A stretch of DNA of 64,000 bases, from contig OX442315.1 in NCBI GenBank assembly GCA_949358305.1, positions 31,274,427-31,338,426 on the forward strand. Direction: 5' to 3'. The stretch comes from Strigamia acuminata (Eukaryota > Arthropoda > Chilopoda > Geophilomorpha > Linotaeniidae). Positions within the stretch are counted from its first letter, which is position 1. Every line of letters starts with the position of its first letter. Below, piece by piece: positions 22,396-35,636 of the stretch. The position numbers and the translations under genes were made by a program. The notes beneath the pieces are model-generated. The model saw only the letters and a program-made list of their open reading frames with translations. It was not told the origin of the DNA and did not search any database.

Positions 22396-24660
22396 GTGTT
22401 TCTTGGTGTCTGTGTTGCTTGATGTAAACGGATTGAATTAATGTGCGACTGTCGTTGTTGGGTTGACATGTCAGCGTCACAATATAAAACAATGGTCAAG
22501 AATGGAGTGTGAGACACTCCAATGCGCATGATATTTAAAAACAAAACATGTTTAACAACTGCAAGTTTAATTAGGATAGGAGTAAACTTGTGTCAGGGTG
22601 CGCACAATATCTGAGCTTGTCCACATTGTCTAAATGTGCGAATAAAAAGTTTATTGCATGTTGCAACATCTACAAATTTTAGCCAGTTACTTCTGCTAAA
22701 AATACAACTGAGTCAAGTCGTGGTCTGGTCTTATCAGACGCCATTAAGTTACACTTAGAAGCGCTTTTGCTGCATCAGAAAAGCCTATTATAGTGGAGTT
22801 AAGCTGGAGAAATTGCAGAAATCTCAGATGTCCACATTGTAGGATGTCCAAGAATTAAGTTATAAGAGTGTTAAGTCTTTCCCAACACACATGTAAACTG
22901 CAAATATATATTTTTGAAAACACAAATTCTACTATGTCGTTTTTTACGACTAAATAATGGAATTATGGAAAAACTTAACGTTGACTATTGACGATGATAC
23001 AAACATACGCAAAACAATTCTATCTGCATTATTTTCTATTTCTATTGGGGCTTTGGTATAATTTGAACTCTCCGGTATAGGTCAGTTTCAGTTGTATAGA
23101 AAAGCAATTGCGATCACTTTGCAATGTTTGCGTTTGCATCTACATTTCACTTTGTTTTGAGTTAGGTGAACTGACAAGCAATACGTTTCCGCAAATTCAA
23201 ATGATATGGGAAAATGGGAAAATGGGAATATGGACGACATTGATGCTGTTCGGATGTGGTTGGTTAGCAACATTGGCTTCATCGTTCAAACATCGGTCAC
23301 TTCCAATTGAATCAACTTACAATTTGATATTTGTATCCAAGGCAACGACACAACTACTGGAATATCAACTTGACATTTGTTCAAGCGTTGTTTGAATATT
23401 TTCCTTAAATCAAAACTCTTGATTTCGAAAACTGCGCAGTAGACTTAGACGTGAATTCCCTTGGCAGTTGCAAATGTGCTGATGGTTGGAAAGTTACTCG
23501 CTTTTTTTTCCTCTTTATTTTCTTTTTTCTTTGGTTTAGTATATTAAACTCTACTTTGAATGTATACGTTTTTAGAGCGAAGACGGTGCAAATGTAATAA
23601 CGTTTATTTTGCTAGACGTAGTGAAATTTGTTCACTTTCACTTTGCCACTTTCCTTTTGAGGTCTTCTCCCACAATTGCATCTGACTACGTTATTTTCTT
23701 AGCCCTCCCTTCTTTTCTTTTCTATTGCTCTAAGAGGGGGAATGGTAGCAGCAGGAAAAAAGTTGTGTGTGTATGCGCATGCGCTCTGGGCAAACACACC
23801 GAGTAAGAGAAACTTTTGGAATTTCTCTGTGGGAAAAAGAAATCCTACTCGCTCGATGTTCGCCGAGAGAAGGAAAAAGAAACAATTGCACTTCATTATG
23901 CAACATCGGCAAAAAAAAGTACTCTACAATTATCGGGAAAGAAAAAAAAAAAACATGATTTTTTTTTTGTAGAGGGAACAACGAATGGATAGAAATAGAA
24001 AGATAGAATAAAAATAATTTTTTAATTTGGAATAAAAATAAAGGAAAATGCAGGAACGAGTTTTTTTCATTTATCTCTTCAGTATTTTGCGGTGTATTTG
24101 TATACAAAGTGCTGAGTTGATTACGGGATATCTTGGACTATGGTTGAATTATTTTGGAACCAAGAATCGTGCAGTGGCGTCTGTTGTCTGTTCAAAGAAG
24201 CGAAATAATGGCAAGTAAAGAAGCTTTAAGTGGAAGATGTTTTTCTTGTTGTTGCAGGAGGAGCCAGCACAATAGCAACTGATTCCTTTTGTTTCTTTGA
24301 TTTTGCAGGGAAACGGGAATCCAACTCTGTAACCTTTGCCAGGTTCCAAATTTCCATTATATTTTATTCTGCGCATTTAGAGTTTCTGTTTCTGCTGAAT
24401 AAACTACCAAAAAACATAAGTAAAAGTATTATTGTGTTTAAAGAAATGGACCATTGGGTGAATGAAGGAATTTTAATTGCCTTCAACTTGTTTGCAGTGT
24501 TTTAGTTGCTTTCTATTGTGTTACTGTTTATTGCTAGAATTATTTTCCATTACGGCATTGTTTATTCTGGTTATTAGTTCCGTCACTTGGATGGATGGTG
24601 GTGGATTGTCCTTCTAGATGTAGTTTTACGTGAAAAACGTTCAAGAAATGGTGAGATATT

Positions 24661-24889
24661 TGTTAGATTTAATTATTAACAAAATGTTAAAATCAATTGT
24701 TACAAATTGTCTTAGGTTTTTACGTTTTCAAATGTGTATGAACGTTGCAAGCACGTTATGCGCGTGCAGCTAGATTGTTGTAAAACTTTCACCAAGTAAA
24801 GACGTGTTTTGTTTTTATCCGTTAACTTGTGGTGTTTTATTCTCAAATCGAACATTCGGAATCAACAAGGAACCTTCATGGAACCAACA
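24661..24889 (+). mobile_element. solo LTR of the copia family
   Basis: A 229-bp sequence from TGTTAGATTT to TGGAACCAACA, clearly related along its whole length to the 205-bp LTRs of the intact element, with many substitutions and small insertions. It is flanked by a perfect 5-bp duplication, ATATT at 24656-24660 and 24890-24894. No internal region remains, so the element was lost by LTR-LTR recombination. It is older than, or from a different subfamily than, the full copy at 7830-12587. Confidence 0.92.
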
Positions 24890-27800
24890 ATATTGTGGTT
24901 TTTGTGCTTTAATAAGAAAATGAATTTTGTATTGCTGTAAGGCACCGGTTCGAAGTAAAAGTTTGTTATATAAGGAGAGCAATGACCGCTGTTAACGATC
25001 CCAAACGCCCAGAGATCTTTTAGGACACGCGTGGGCGAGCAGCACATTTCATCGATGGCCATATCATTCATTTGGACGTTGAATTTCCTGGCCCTGATGG
25101 GCAATAGATCCATTAGCTCTAACAGAACCATCAGTGTAGGTTTTGGCTTGATGGATTTTGATATTCTTTTGAATATTTTTATGATATACGTCAATAATTG
25201 TGTGGAACCTTTATGGTTTCACCTTTGCAGTTAGATAAGGGCTTAAGTATGAACAGAATGGCAACAACTTGAGCAAACGCCGCTATAAATCGTATTCTGT
25301 CGGCCAGGAGAAGAAATGGACCGTATGATAATCGTCTGACGGATGATAGGTGTTTGTAAAAGGAATTTTTTAAAAAAGAAGGAATATAAAAATTAAAAGT
25401 TTCGTTTAGTTGGGCTTTAAACTGGACGTTATCTTGATTATGTGTTGGGCCATTTTCAAAGGGTCACCAGTTGTTAGTGTGAAAAGGAGAGAGAGCCGAG
25501 CACCAACAACGCACGGATCAATAACTATTACCCGGACAATCTTGATTCACTTTAGATTGGTACGTCGTTTGTTATTGAACAGGGAATGGCCCGTAATTAC
25601 CAATGGAATCGAATTTGCTTGTTTAAAAAAAGTATAGATGAAACAAGGGAAACATATTAGGTCAAATTACTAACAACGGAATACACACACAAAAACCAAT
25701 GGCGCTTTTTTTTAAAGCTTATATAGTTCTTTTCGCACATAATTATGGATGATTTCTGTGCGTTTGGGGTTTGAAATGATATACAGTGGTCAACGATTCG
25801 TCATTATGCCATCCTGAAAAGAAAAGTGAATATATAGAAGTCAAGTTTTTTATTTACGTATCGTTAAGTTGGAAGTGTAAATTTACAAGAGCATATTGAA
25901 ATGCGGACATTTCGAAATTTATCTGTTTCTTTACGACATCTAAATAAAAAAAGGGGAAAGGAAAGAAAAAAAACCTAATCCGCGAAATGTGAATCTTTTA
26001 TGCGCCTGCAAAACCGTGAAAATGCGAAATTGACAGATAGCGTTGGAGTAGGAAGAGAATTTATTCGGCCCTTGAAAGACAAGGCCAATAACCTCCATAA
26101 TTTACAATAGGTGCATTCAAGTTAAGTAAATACTAAAAGTTTACTTATTTGAATAAAATGAAATATTAATATTACTAATGCGCAGGTTTGTGTGTTAAAA
26201 CTGGTGTTTTAGTATGAGGCAGGGACATTGGTGTTCCAGTCGAATAAGGTGTTAACGTCCGGAGAAGCCAACATTCAGTAGGAGTTTTTGAGCGATGACG
26301 AATGACGCGTAAGATGAAGTCAACTAAGAGTGTCATAAATAATGCTAAAATGTCCTTTGTTCCTTTGAATATTGAAATGTAAACCCCAAGAAATTACAAT
26401 AAACTTGTTCTCAACTTAAAAAGACATGTTTTTATTGCTCGAATTCAGAAAATCATCAAATCAGTAAATATGATCAGTTTCGATCGAAATTAGTCTTAAA
26501 TCGAGCGAGATATGACGATAACGATAAGTTACGGAAACCCTTTGGTTTAAAAAACGTGACATCCTAAAGTGAAAACAAGATTTGAACGCATTTATTCGAC
26601 GGTACCTGCATCTTTTCAGTCGAAGCGAGCAAATTTAAAGGTAATTCTTCGTACCCTTTTCCATGATTGATCTTATCTAGCAATATGCGGGCTCTTGGTA
26701 CCATGCCCCCATTTTTTCCTTCTCGTCTCCTCCCGAAGTTACGATTCTTTTTATTATGGTTCTCGATCAGCTACAAAGTTCGTCCGGAAATTGGTTGAGG
26801 CTATTTCACCATTGTATCTGTTGGGATAACTATTACGGGGCGCAAAGCTCTGCTTTTCCTACTAGCTCCCAAGGCGAAAAGTGTTCAGTAGAGAAACAGA
26901 CATCGTTGAAAAATACATTAGGGGCCCAACACACTTTTGTTATCTAAGTGCTCGACGCAAACTGCCGTGAAAACTTGTTCGTAGACGAGGATGAAGTGTA
27001 TCGCTTCCGCATGGAAATTGTTGTCCCGTCTCTTGTCTTTTAAAGTGAGGGAGGCAGAGAAGGAAAAAAATTGTTTGAGAAGACAGCCGAGGTCGTTTGC
27101 TGAAATGGATGTGTTTACATCATCGGATATCAGTTTCATTTCTTTTCCTCCTTCTCACACACGAGTTAGGTGTAATTGCTTTGTTTTGTATTACATCCTT
27201 GACTGAATACGCAATGTTGTCTCCAGTGTGGGACTCGAGCATTTCGCAGAGGATCAACTTAATGCGAACTCATCTATCATGCTCGCGTTTTAGATGTAAT
27301 TGGCGTATAAAATTGTGAGTTGAGTGTGGGATTTAAGGGCTGAGTTTGAATAGTGGTGATTGAGTGAAACGAGCATTGTAATTAGGTTTAAATTGTTTTA
27401 CAGATTTATAACACGAGTTTCGGCATTTTCTTTTCTTTCTTTTATTTATTATGATTTTTATTTTTTTCATGGATGAATGGAAGCAGGGCTGAAAGTAAAC
27501 CGGAACTCTCCGAAACTTCTTCCGGTTTAAAATCTGCAACGTTCTACTGCCTAATGGGCGGGGAGCGTCAGATCGGCTCTTGGCTCGTGACAAAGACAAT
27601 TCTGACTTTAGTAATAATGGTATTATTATTATTTATGGAATTTTTCTGTACTTTTTAGATTTTCAATTATTATTTACAATGGAAGAATTACTGTTAGTTA
27701 TTGATAAAATAATAGATCAATAAATAGACCTTTGTAAAAATGAGGTCAGGTGATAAGATCATGTGATCGTAACAATGCTGCAACTGGTGAAGGCGCAAAT

Positions 27801-28059
27801 ATCACAACTTTAGCATTATTTTTGCACACAAAATTGCATTTTTTTTAACACGAAAATTGTACTTTTCCTGCATTTTCTTGTATTTTAAAACAATTGTTGC
27901 TCTTCCCCCCCCCCTCTATGACAAAAACCATGCACAATGCAATTTCAAAATACGTCACATTATTGTGGGCGGAGCCAAAGGGCATTACATCATGATTTTC
28001 CAAAGGTCTATTGATGAGATATACCGGTATGTCAGAAAAAGTAGGTTACAGAATTACGC

Positions 28060-28216
28060 TACACCTTGGGGTTCCTCCAATCGAAACCCATTGCGTATTA
28101 TCAGCATCGGCCCACCCGGGCATTCCCGAAATCCCGATAGGCCAATCCGCCTCTGAATGCAGGACTAGGAACTGAACTGCACGTTTCCTGATTGCCGATC
28201 AGCTGCTTTGGCCACT
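28060..28216 (-). repeat. possible tRNA-derived SINE fragment
   Basis: On the minus strand there is a TGGCCAAAGCAG word (28203-28214) resembling a Pol III A box and, about 25 bases later, AGTTCAGTTCC (28168-28178) resembling a B box (consensus GGTTCGANTCC). It sits in a G+C-rich patch unlike its surroundings. The rest does not fold obviously as a tRNA, and no tail or target duplication was found. The boundaries are guesses. Confidence 0.22.
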
Positions 28217-31200
28217 ATTCAGAACGGTTAATGGAAATGTCCCCACACAAGGCGTAATTCTTCGTACCAATTACTCAAAAATTTAATTTCATATTCACAA
28301 GACATGAGAATTTAAATTTTAGTTGTTAAACACTGCTTCACTGACACATTTTATATTTTCGCTCGTAATTTACTCGTCTTTATTTATTATATCTTTATTT
28401 TTTTTTTCATTTCGGCCCTCCCTCTCATTTTCTTTTTCCCACTAAAACGAGGTCTTAACTTTTAAACACACTGAGGAAATTGAAAATCCTCCATTTTCCA
28501 TAACTCAAAGCGTGTCCCTTTGCAGTTTAAAAATGATGGGCGAATTTACATTTTCTAATTGATGTGCCAAGCGAGTTGAGTTATTTATAAATGAGGTTTG
28601 TGTGTGCCGTTGCAAATGACAAGGTGTAATTTACAAGGCGCAATTGTCGCCCGAGCGAACTACACTTTATTCGCATTCGAAATCGCCCAATGACTTGATT
28701 GATGCGTTTGATTCGACCCCTTTCCACCGCAACCGGTTCGATAATGATGAATAAATGAAGAGTTGAAGTGACTCTTCAAATCCCAATCGCCATTACTGTC
28801 CATTATACTAAATGCACTCACTCTCGCACCAATTAAGGACTCACTGACGAAGTGTGATTAGCGAGGCCGTTTGTGATGCCGCTACACGCGTCCCTACATC
28901 CACTCACAGCCTCGATTTTTATCCAATTTCTAATGCATTTTTTTTTCTTTTCTATTTTCCACCCGTATTCAACCCTCATTGCGCCTGTTTCGATGTTTGC
29001 CATGAGAGGGCGTTTTTTGAGCTTGAATGCACTGCAATTTTCAGGTGGGAATTTTTCACGGGTAATCGACGCCGTGTCAGACCCTTCCTTCACCCTCCTC
29101 TTCCTCCCACGCACTCGGTTTCGCCTCATTTGCATGATATTGTTTCCGAGGACGGTCGGAAGACGCTGCGTCTCCTTCACCATCCTCTCCATCCACTTCC
29201 TCGCCCTTCTAACTGCGTTTGAAAATTCACACCTGACTGCGTCCTCTTAGTTTAGGGCGCTAAAGGCGAGAGAAGCGACGCGTTTTGCTCAGTCAAGCCC
29301 TAAGATTCACCTTGAGGTCAGCGGGGTTTCAAGTGTAAACAAGGTTATAAAGGTGAAAGTACTATTTGAATTTAATATTATCGTGTTTACATGCTTGTAC
29401 ACATAAATGTGATTGGTTTAGTGATTTTTCAACCATTTCCTTGCGAAGGAAGCGAGTTTTTATTTATTTTAAAAAGGGAATAAGGTAAAAGTGGGTTTTG
29501 GGGTGTGCGTGGCTCAGATTTATCGAGTAGGTCACAAATGGCTGCTTGGTTGCACATGTAAGGAATCGATGTAAGACGAGCCAGTGTGTGTGTGTGTGTA
29601 TATATGTATAGAGAGACGAGACTCCCTGAGCGCCACTCGTGTAGTTAATGAGATTACTGGCGTTATTGAGCGCCATTAAAGTGAAATTATTGTCGCGTAA
29701 CACCAACATGTTGGTTCCCCCTGCTGCTAACATCCCTCATTTCATCCCTCTCTCTTTAGCCGTCATTTTTATTTTTTCCTCTTGATCCTCACCTTCACTT
29801 CTTCTTTGATTCGAGAGCCTTGTCATGCATAATGCATGTTTGTCTGGAGTGATAAAGTGATGAAATGAGGGATGGTGTGCAGAGAAGAGCGCGTATTGGT
29901 TGTGTCTATCAAAAAAGCAGGTTGATGGCGTCGGCAGCGTCCCCAGCTGTCGTTTGCAGCGCTTTTGGGGAGAATAAAGCAATTATGGCGTCGGGTAGAT
30001 GTGATTTGAGTTGCATATGTTGTAAGTAATGTATTGCAAATGGAGTTTTGATTGCGGGAATTGTGGAAAATGGTAAAATGGAGTTTTGTGTAAACAGTGG
30101 GTTTGCGAGGAGCGAGTTTTAAAGTATTTCTTAAGCTGCGCGGGGTAGAAAGAAAAGAAAAGAAGATGAGCGTAGGGAAAGGAAAGTCCCACGCCTTAAT
30201 TTAATGAGACGCCTCCAAATTCCTTTCGCTCGCAATAATCCTCTTTGTCTTAGATCGGAACCAATCTGGGTGCAACTTTTTGAGTTATAACCTTAGAGGA
30301 TTTAGTTCGCCACTAATTTGCACTTAACGGGGAATTCGATTTTTTTTTATACTTACAAGTTAGTCTTGGATTTTATTTTAAAAATTTAGTTGCAGCTTTG
30401 CTTAAATGCTCTTTTATTATTATCCAGGGCTTTTAGTCTAATTTAGAGTGCGTTTCTGTCCATTTGAGGATGAGTACTTATGAGAAATTAATACAAAACG
30501 CTGGACTAGAAGGTTTTAGTTTTCCTGACATTTTTTTTTAGATTTTTTTTAAAATTTTTATTAACAAAATGCAATTAGCGGCTTGATTTCAGGTTAATTG
30601 GTTGGATCTGCATTACCATGATTGTGTTTCTGCATTTCTAGTGATATGAGGATGAAAAGCCGTCACTGGAAATAAAATTTAGCTGTATTACTGGATCGAT
30701 GATTAAAGGTTTTTTTTTAGCAAAAACAAATTCGTTTTATAATCACGAAGAAAAAGTTAATTTCATTAGTTGGTACAACGCAGCAGAGCTCTAGGGACAG
30801 AAGAAAAGCAATGTTTACTTAGATTTCCTGGCCGTAGACATGAAAAATTGATGTTGCGCGATTTTACAGTCTGAAAAGGATGAATTATTTCAAGGTATCT
30901 TTAAAAAAAAAATTTTTTTGGAAAAACAATTCTTTACAATCTCTTTCCCGATTCTGACACTCGTCAAATTGCCTTTCATTCGAATCGTGTTTGTCGCAAT
31001 CGTGCAACTTCAAACCACCATTTTCGTTTGATCATTTTACGTGGGAATCGGGTGGAATTTTTGTTACTATTCATCCAAAGTTTTTTTGATTATTTGTAAT
31101 TTTGGAAATATTGCGTTTACTGCGAGTATTTTCCTCAGAACTTTCTTAACCAGCACAAATACTCCAGAATCATCATTCCACATGAAAGGAAAGAAGAATT

Positions 31201-32681
31201 ATCCCTTACAATAGCGGGCGTGTCTGTTTTACTTTTTTATCTTTTCTTCTTTCATTTTTTCTTTTTTTTCGCTTGATTACTTTTTCCATCGGTTGGAAGA
31301 ATCGAAACATTTTTCGCTGTATGATTATTTATCAAAGGAAATGGAACATGACTCAACTTATAACTAATAAAAAGTCTTAAAATGGAAAGAAACACGCGTT
31401 ACATTTCTTTTGGTGTATGAAAGTATCAGTTGCAGTCACCTGTAAACATATAACCACTACTTACACCTAACTGAGTCTTGAATTCCACTTCAAGGATCAT
31501 TTCTTTGAGCTTGTCTTAAAGGAAAGAAAAACTTTTTCTTTTCTTCTTCTTCTTTTTCTTTTTCTTCTTCATTTCTTTTATTATTTTTTTATTACTTTTT
31601 TAAGAAAAAAGTTCTTTCTTTTGGAGAAAGTTGATAGCTAGTTTTTGACGGGTTGGGAACGAGTCAAAGAGCGGTTAGAACGGACTTGCAACGCCGTGTT
31701 AGTGATCTTTGGCTGTTTCCGGTGGACGGAAACCCACGTGGCTGTCAGAATACGATAAGAGTCCCGTTGTGGAGGAAAAGTGTAAAAGAAGACTACTTTA
31801 TTGAAATTGAGTTTCTTTTACATTTAAGCAAATAAAAGGAAAGGGAAAAAATGGAAAAACGTGTTGCAGCAAAGTTCTTTTATTTTCTAATCGTGACGTT
31901 GCACAGCATGGAATGGAAATGGGGTAGCTGTAAATGTGTATTGGGTTGCGAGGTCATTCTGTGACCGCGTTGACACATGCCTTTGAGTCGACAGAGGACG
32001 ATGGCCGTTGCCTAGGCAACAGGATGCGTCTCTTGTGGTTGTAGGTATCTGCCTCGATAATCAGAAGCAAGCGACCAGTCGACTGGACCTTTTGGTCATG
32101 AGGATGAAGAGGGCAAAAGAAGACAGTGGTCGTTTACTAGTTTGTGGCTGAGAGGAAAGTTTTGCAGATAAATTATTCATGACTGATGTAAAGTAGAGGT
32201 AAGGAACATGTAGTGTTTGTGAATAGTTTTTTGTGTGTGGCTGTAATTTAATTTGGAGGTGGGGAAAAGGAGGTTTTCATTACTTTAATGGAATTTCTTG
32301 ATGTAAATTGGCAGGAAATTGTAGATTTTTTCTTTCTTTTGGATTTTTGCCTTCCTGGGGTTGTTAGTCAGGGTTGCGAAAGCTTAGCTTAGAAATTAAT
32401 TATGATAATTATTATCGTTAAAGGTGGGGGAAAAAATTAAAATGTTCTAATGAGTGCAGAGATAAATAAATTAAAGTATGTTTGGAATTGTTTACATTGT
32501 CTTTTTCTTAATGCTAATGAATGAATCGCGGATTTACAGAATAACTAGTGGCAACCCGCACTATGAAATTTGATTTTTATTTTATCTTGTCTTTGTCTTT
32601 TGTTGTTGTTGGACTCTCATACAATTATTTTTTACAAAATTGCAACTTTGCACAACATCGAGTTGTTGGCTGTTCTGAAAT

Positions 32682-32766
32682 GACATTTTTCTGTCCTAAA
32701 TCAGCATTTTTCCGCCCTAAAACTGCATTTTTCCGCCCTAAAACTGCATTTTTCCGCCCTAAAGCT
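32682..32766 (+). repeat. 21-bp tandem repeat, about four units
   Basis: The unit is GCATTTTTCCGCCCTAAAAC plus T. Three near-perfect units run 32704-32766, preceded by a degenerate unit at 32682-32703. Because 21 is a multiple of three, the repeat stays in frame inside a small open frame at 32548-32769, giving repeated AFFRPKT. That frame has a hydrophobic N-terminal part, but nothing else supports it as a gene. Confidence 0.85.
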
Positions 32767-35406
32767 TAGTACTCATAAGATTATCTGCTAACAGAAGTGT
32801 ATGCCCACAGATTTTTCTGTGTGTATAGACTTGACAGAAAAGCCTATCAGAATCACCTAGTAGAAGAAACATGTACTAGTCTGTCACACCAGACTTTTTG
32901 TGGTACTCACAGCTCTACGCAACAGAAAAGAAATGGTGAATGGCTATGAAAAAGAAACAAGATGGATGCCAATAAAAACTTTTAAAGCTACTTTTGGAGT
33001 TAGGATGAATAGGATTGCAAGTTTGTTTTTATTTTTAATTTTATTTATAAACTAATAATTTGTTTTTATAAATAGAATATACAGTTGTTTGCATTTGTTG
33101 GCAGCTGCCATATTTGAGACCGGTTAAAAAAATTACTACTGGTCACAAATTGTCAAGATCGATCGCTACTTTCTGTGCCTGGAAACGAAGATCAGCTTTC
33201 CTCCGTTGAATCGAAATGCCAGAAAGTTAATTTTTTTATGTCACAGAACATATCTCGCAGACATTCCAAGATTGGAATAAAATTTGTGAGTACCAGTTTT
33301 TTCTGTAGGCAAAATTTCTGTGGGCGCACTGGTTTCCTACGTCGGATACTGCCTAAGAGTACTAAGCTTAAAACGGCATAAATAAATGTTTAGTTTTCAA
33401 CAATTGGGGAAAGTGCCCCTCAACAGCCAAGGCCTACTAAGGATGACAAATATACAAAGAAATTTGGAGTGTTTGTTCACTCCCTATTTATTTATTTATA
33501 AGTTATTCAATACCGGACCATTTTCTCGAAACCAGGATTTTTGTACTGAATTTTTTCATTCTACGGTGAAAAACTCTGTTTATTGCTCGTACCATTGCAA
33601 CGGTGCCAGATATGCAAATTTTGACACCGAAAATCGATGTTTAGTAGCAAAATCTCGATATTCAGATCTTAATTCCGGTAGCAAAAAAAATTTCCAAGAT
33701 TATCTGAATCCAGGGTTTGGATGCACTGATTGTAGGAACGCCATACTCTTATGTTAGTTTGCATAAATAGTTCTAATGATACTCAAATTTCCAACACGCC
33801 AGTTTAATACTTATCTCGAATTCTACAAGAAGAAAACAAAATGTTTGATTTGTTTCCCATATTGTATTTCGTATTAACACACTTTTTAAATGTGTTTTAA
33901 GCCGGTATTACCGTAGATGCCAAAATTACGTTGGCTTTTATTTCAGAACATCTTATCGTCTTTCATAAGTGATTAAAAAGTTTCTCGACACATTTTTTTC
34001 CCTTCCTTCTTTAACTAATGAAAACTTTTCATCATTACACCTAATTTTTTTCTCTTTCCGCGTCCCCTTCCGAAAAAATTAAAGACTTCGCGATAAAAGA
34101 AAAAGGTAGTAAAACGAAGCTCATTATTCGATGATAAATTCGCGAGCAAGTTGGTCTATAAGTTAGGGGGCAACTTCCTTATGGACCAATCAAACGAAGA
34201 GTCATTATGAATAGAGGTTAAGTTGCGAGTTTGAAAAAGAAATAATGACGTCACCAAAATGATGGATGATAGCGGGGCGATCAGGCGCAGGAGATGAGGC
34301 GCAACTTTTGCCATTCATTTGAATAATAAACGGTGTTTGGAGTAATGAATTTCCCACTTGATATTGGAAAACCGCAAGATAAATTACAAACGCTATTAGT
34401 TGCTAGCTGCCAAGACTTAGAACCATTACGGAAAAAAGTAAAAGGGTGTTTGGAAGGGGGTGGGAGTGTTGGTGGGGGGAAAAGAAGAAGGATGAGCACT
34501 TTTCTTCTTCTATCGCCTCCACTCGTTTTTCAATTCTTAGGTGACCTCATCCTTTCCCTCCTTTCTTCTAATGAGTGTTGTGGAAAAAGATGAAGGAAAA
34601 AAAGGAGTGGTGAGGATAAAGGATGGAAGATTGTGGGTGGGGGAGGGGGAGGGGGTTAAGGCAAAGAAATACTCGCCTATTTCAGGTGAAAATCCTCGCG
34701 TTCTTCTGCTGCCAAATCCTGGTACGTAAATTTTGAGGATTACGGTCCTGCTGAGCCGATGGAAATTTGTTGTGGGTAGTTTCGGTCGTGGGGATGTTAG
34801 TTAAGGTGTTATTTTCCTATTTCGAGTTGTTACGGTATAAATTTAGGTTTTGTTTTATTTATTTTTTATTTTTTTACTTGCCACTCTTGCTGAAGCTGTA
34901 CTTGGAACAATGTATGGCTATTTGTTTCGGAACTAAGTGGATTAAATTTCATTTTTTATTCGTGGAGAATTTTTTTTTTAAAATTGTAAGTGATTTTCGA
35001 AGAAAATTAGTTTCTTTTTTTTTAGTAATTTCGTAAGAAATCTATATATATTGATGGTTTTTTGAATCGCCTTTCAAAGAAAACAGAAATCGAATTGTTC
35101 TTAGTAATTTTTTTATATATATAATTTTAGTTAAAAATAATTAAAAGAGAATTAAAATCACGAGAAATTTAAAATAAAATTGGTTGAAATAATAATATTA
35201 AAGTCTGCGATTTTTTGCCTTAATTTCCGAATAGATTTACATTTGTTTTTAGTTTCCAATGCATTTAGTGATTAGTTTTATGCACACAGCAAAAAATACA
35301 GTAAAAACAAATAAAAAGACATAAGAAATATGAAAATCTAAATTGAATTTAAATTGAATTTGAATAATGGTATTAGCTAACTCAAAGTAAACACGAGCCA
35401 GGGCCA

Positions 35407-35428
35407 CCAACCAACCAACCAACCAACC
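35407..35428. repeat. (CCAA)n microsatellite
   Basis: About five tandem CCAA units in the stretch before the first CCN exon found. Confidence 0.8.
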
Positions 35429-35636
35429 GTCCTGCACGAGCGTTATCTTTCTCTTAGCAAAGCAAGTAATAACGAACAAGTGATACCCGCTTCGCTTGGC
35501 CGATTGAATTATGAGGGTAAAGAGAAAGGAAACGCGGTTTGTGCAGTATTAGTCCGATAAGGACGATCAAATCAATATTAATAGCTTGTATTTAGTTGGG
35601 AGAATGAAGTTTCAACTATAATTTTTTTTTTAACAG

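Larger units (their letters stand above)
12593..24655. other. 12-kb AT-rich non-coding stretch
   Basis: No gene could be supported on either strand. Open frames up to about 110 codons occur (for example 16397-16739, both strands), but none shows a known motif or coherent splicing. It contains the repeat cluster at 14825-14958, poly-T runs, the dispersed repeat copy at about 22273-22395 and CCGGTA-type short repeats near 18360-18395. It may be intergenic, or an intron of a gene whose exons lie outside the window. Confidence 0.5.
24895..35636. other. AT-rich non-coding stretch upstream of the CCN exons
   Basis: No complete coding exon is supported. It holds a possible tRNA-derived SINE fragment (about 28060-28216), a (GT)n(AT)n microsatellite near 29587-29606, pyrimidine-rich CTT repeats near 31530-31575, the 21-bp tandem array at 32682-32766 and a (CCAA)n tract near 35407-35428. 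Open frames on both strands at 28833-29250 look like chance. The first exon of the CCN gene, with start codon and signal peptide, probably lies here or further left. Confidence 0.45.

Noticed and set aside
23699-24107. Several frames of 60-125 codons near 23.7-24.1 kb
   Set aside because: Dominated by Phe/Lys from T and A runs; no motif on any strand.
28833-29250. Overlapping open frames of 119-125 codons on both strands
   Set aside because: No domain, no start context, and three frames open in the same G+C-richer patch, which is typical of base composition rather than coding.
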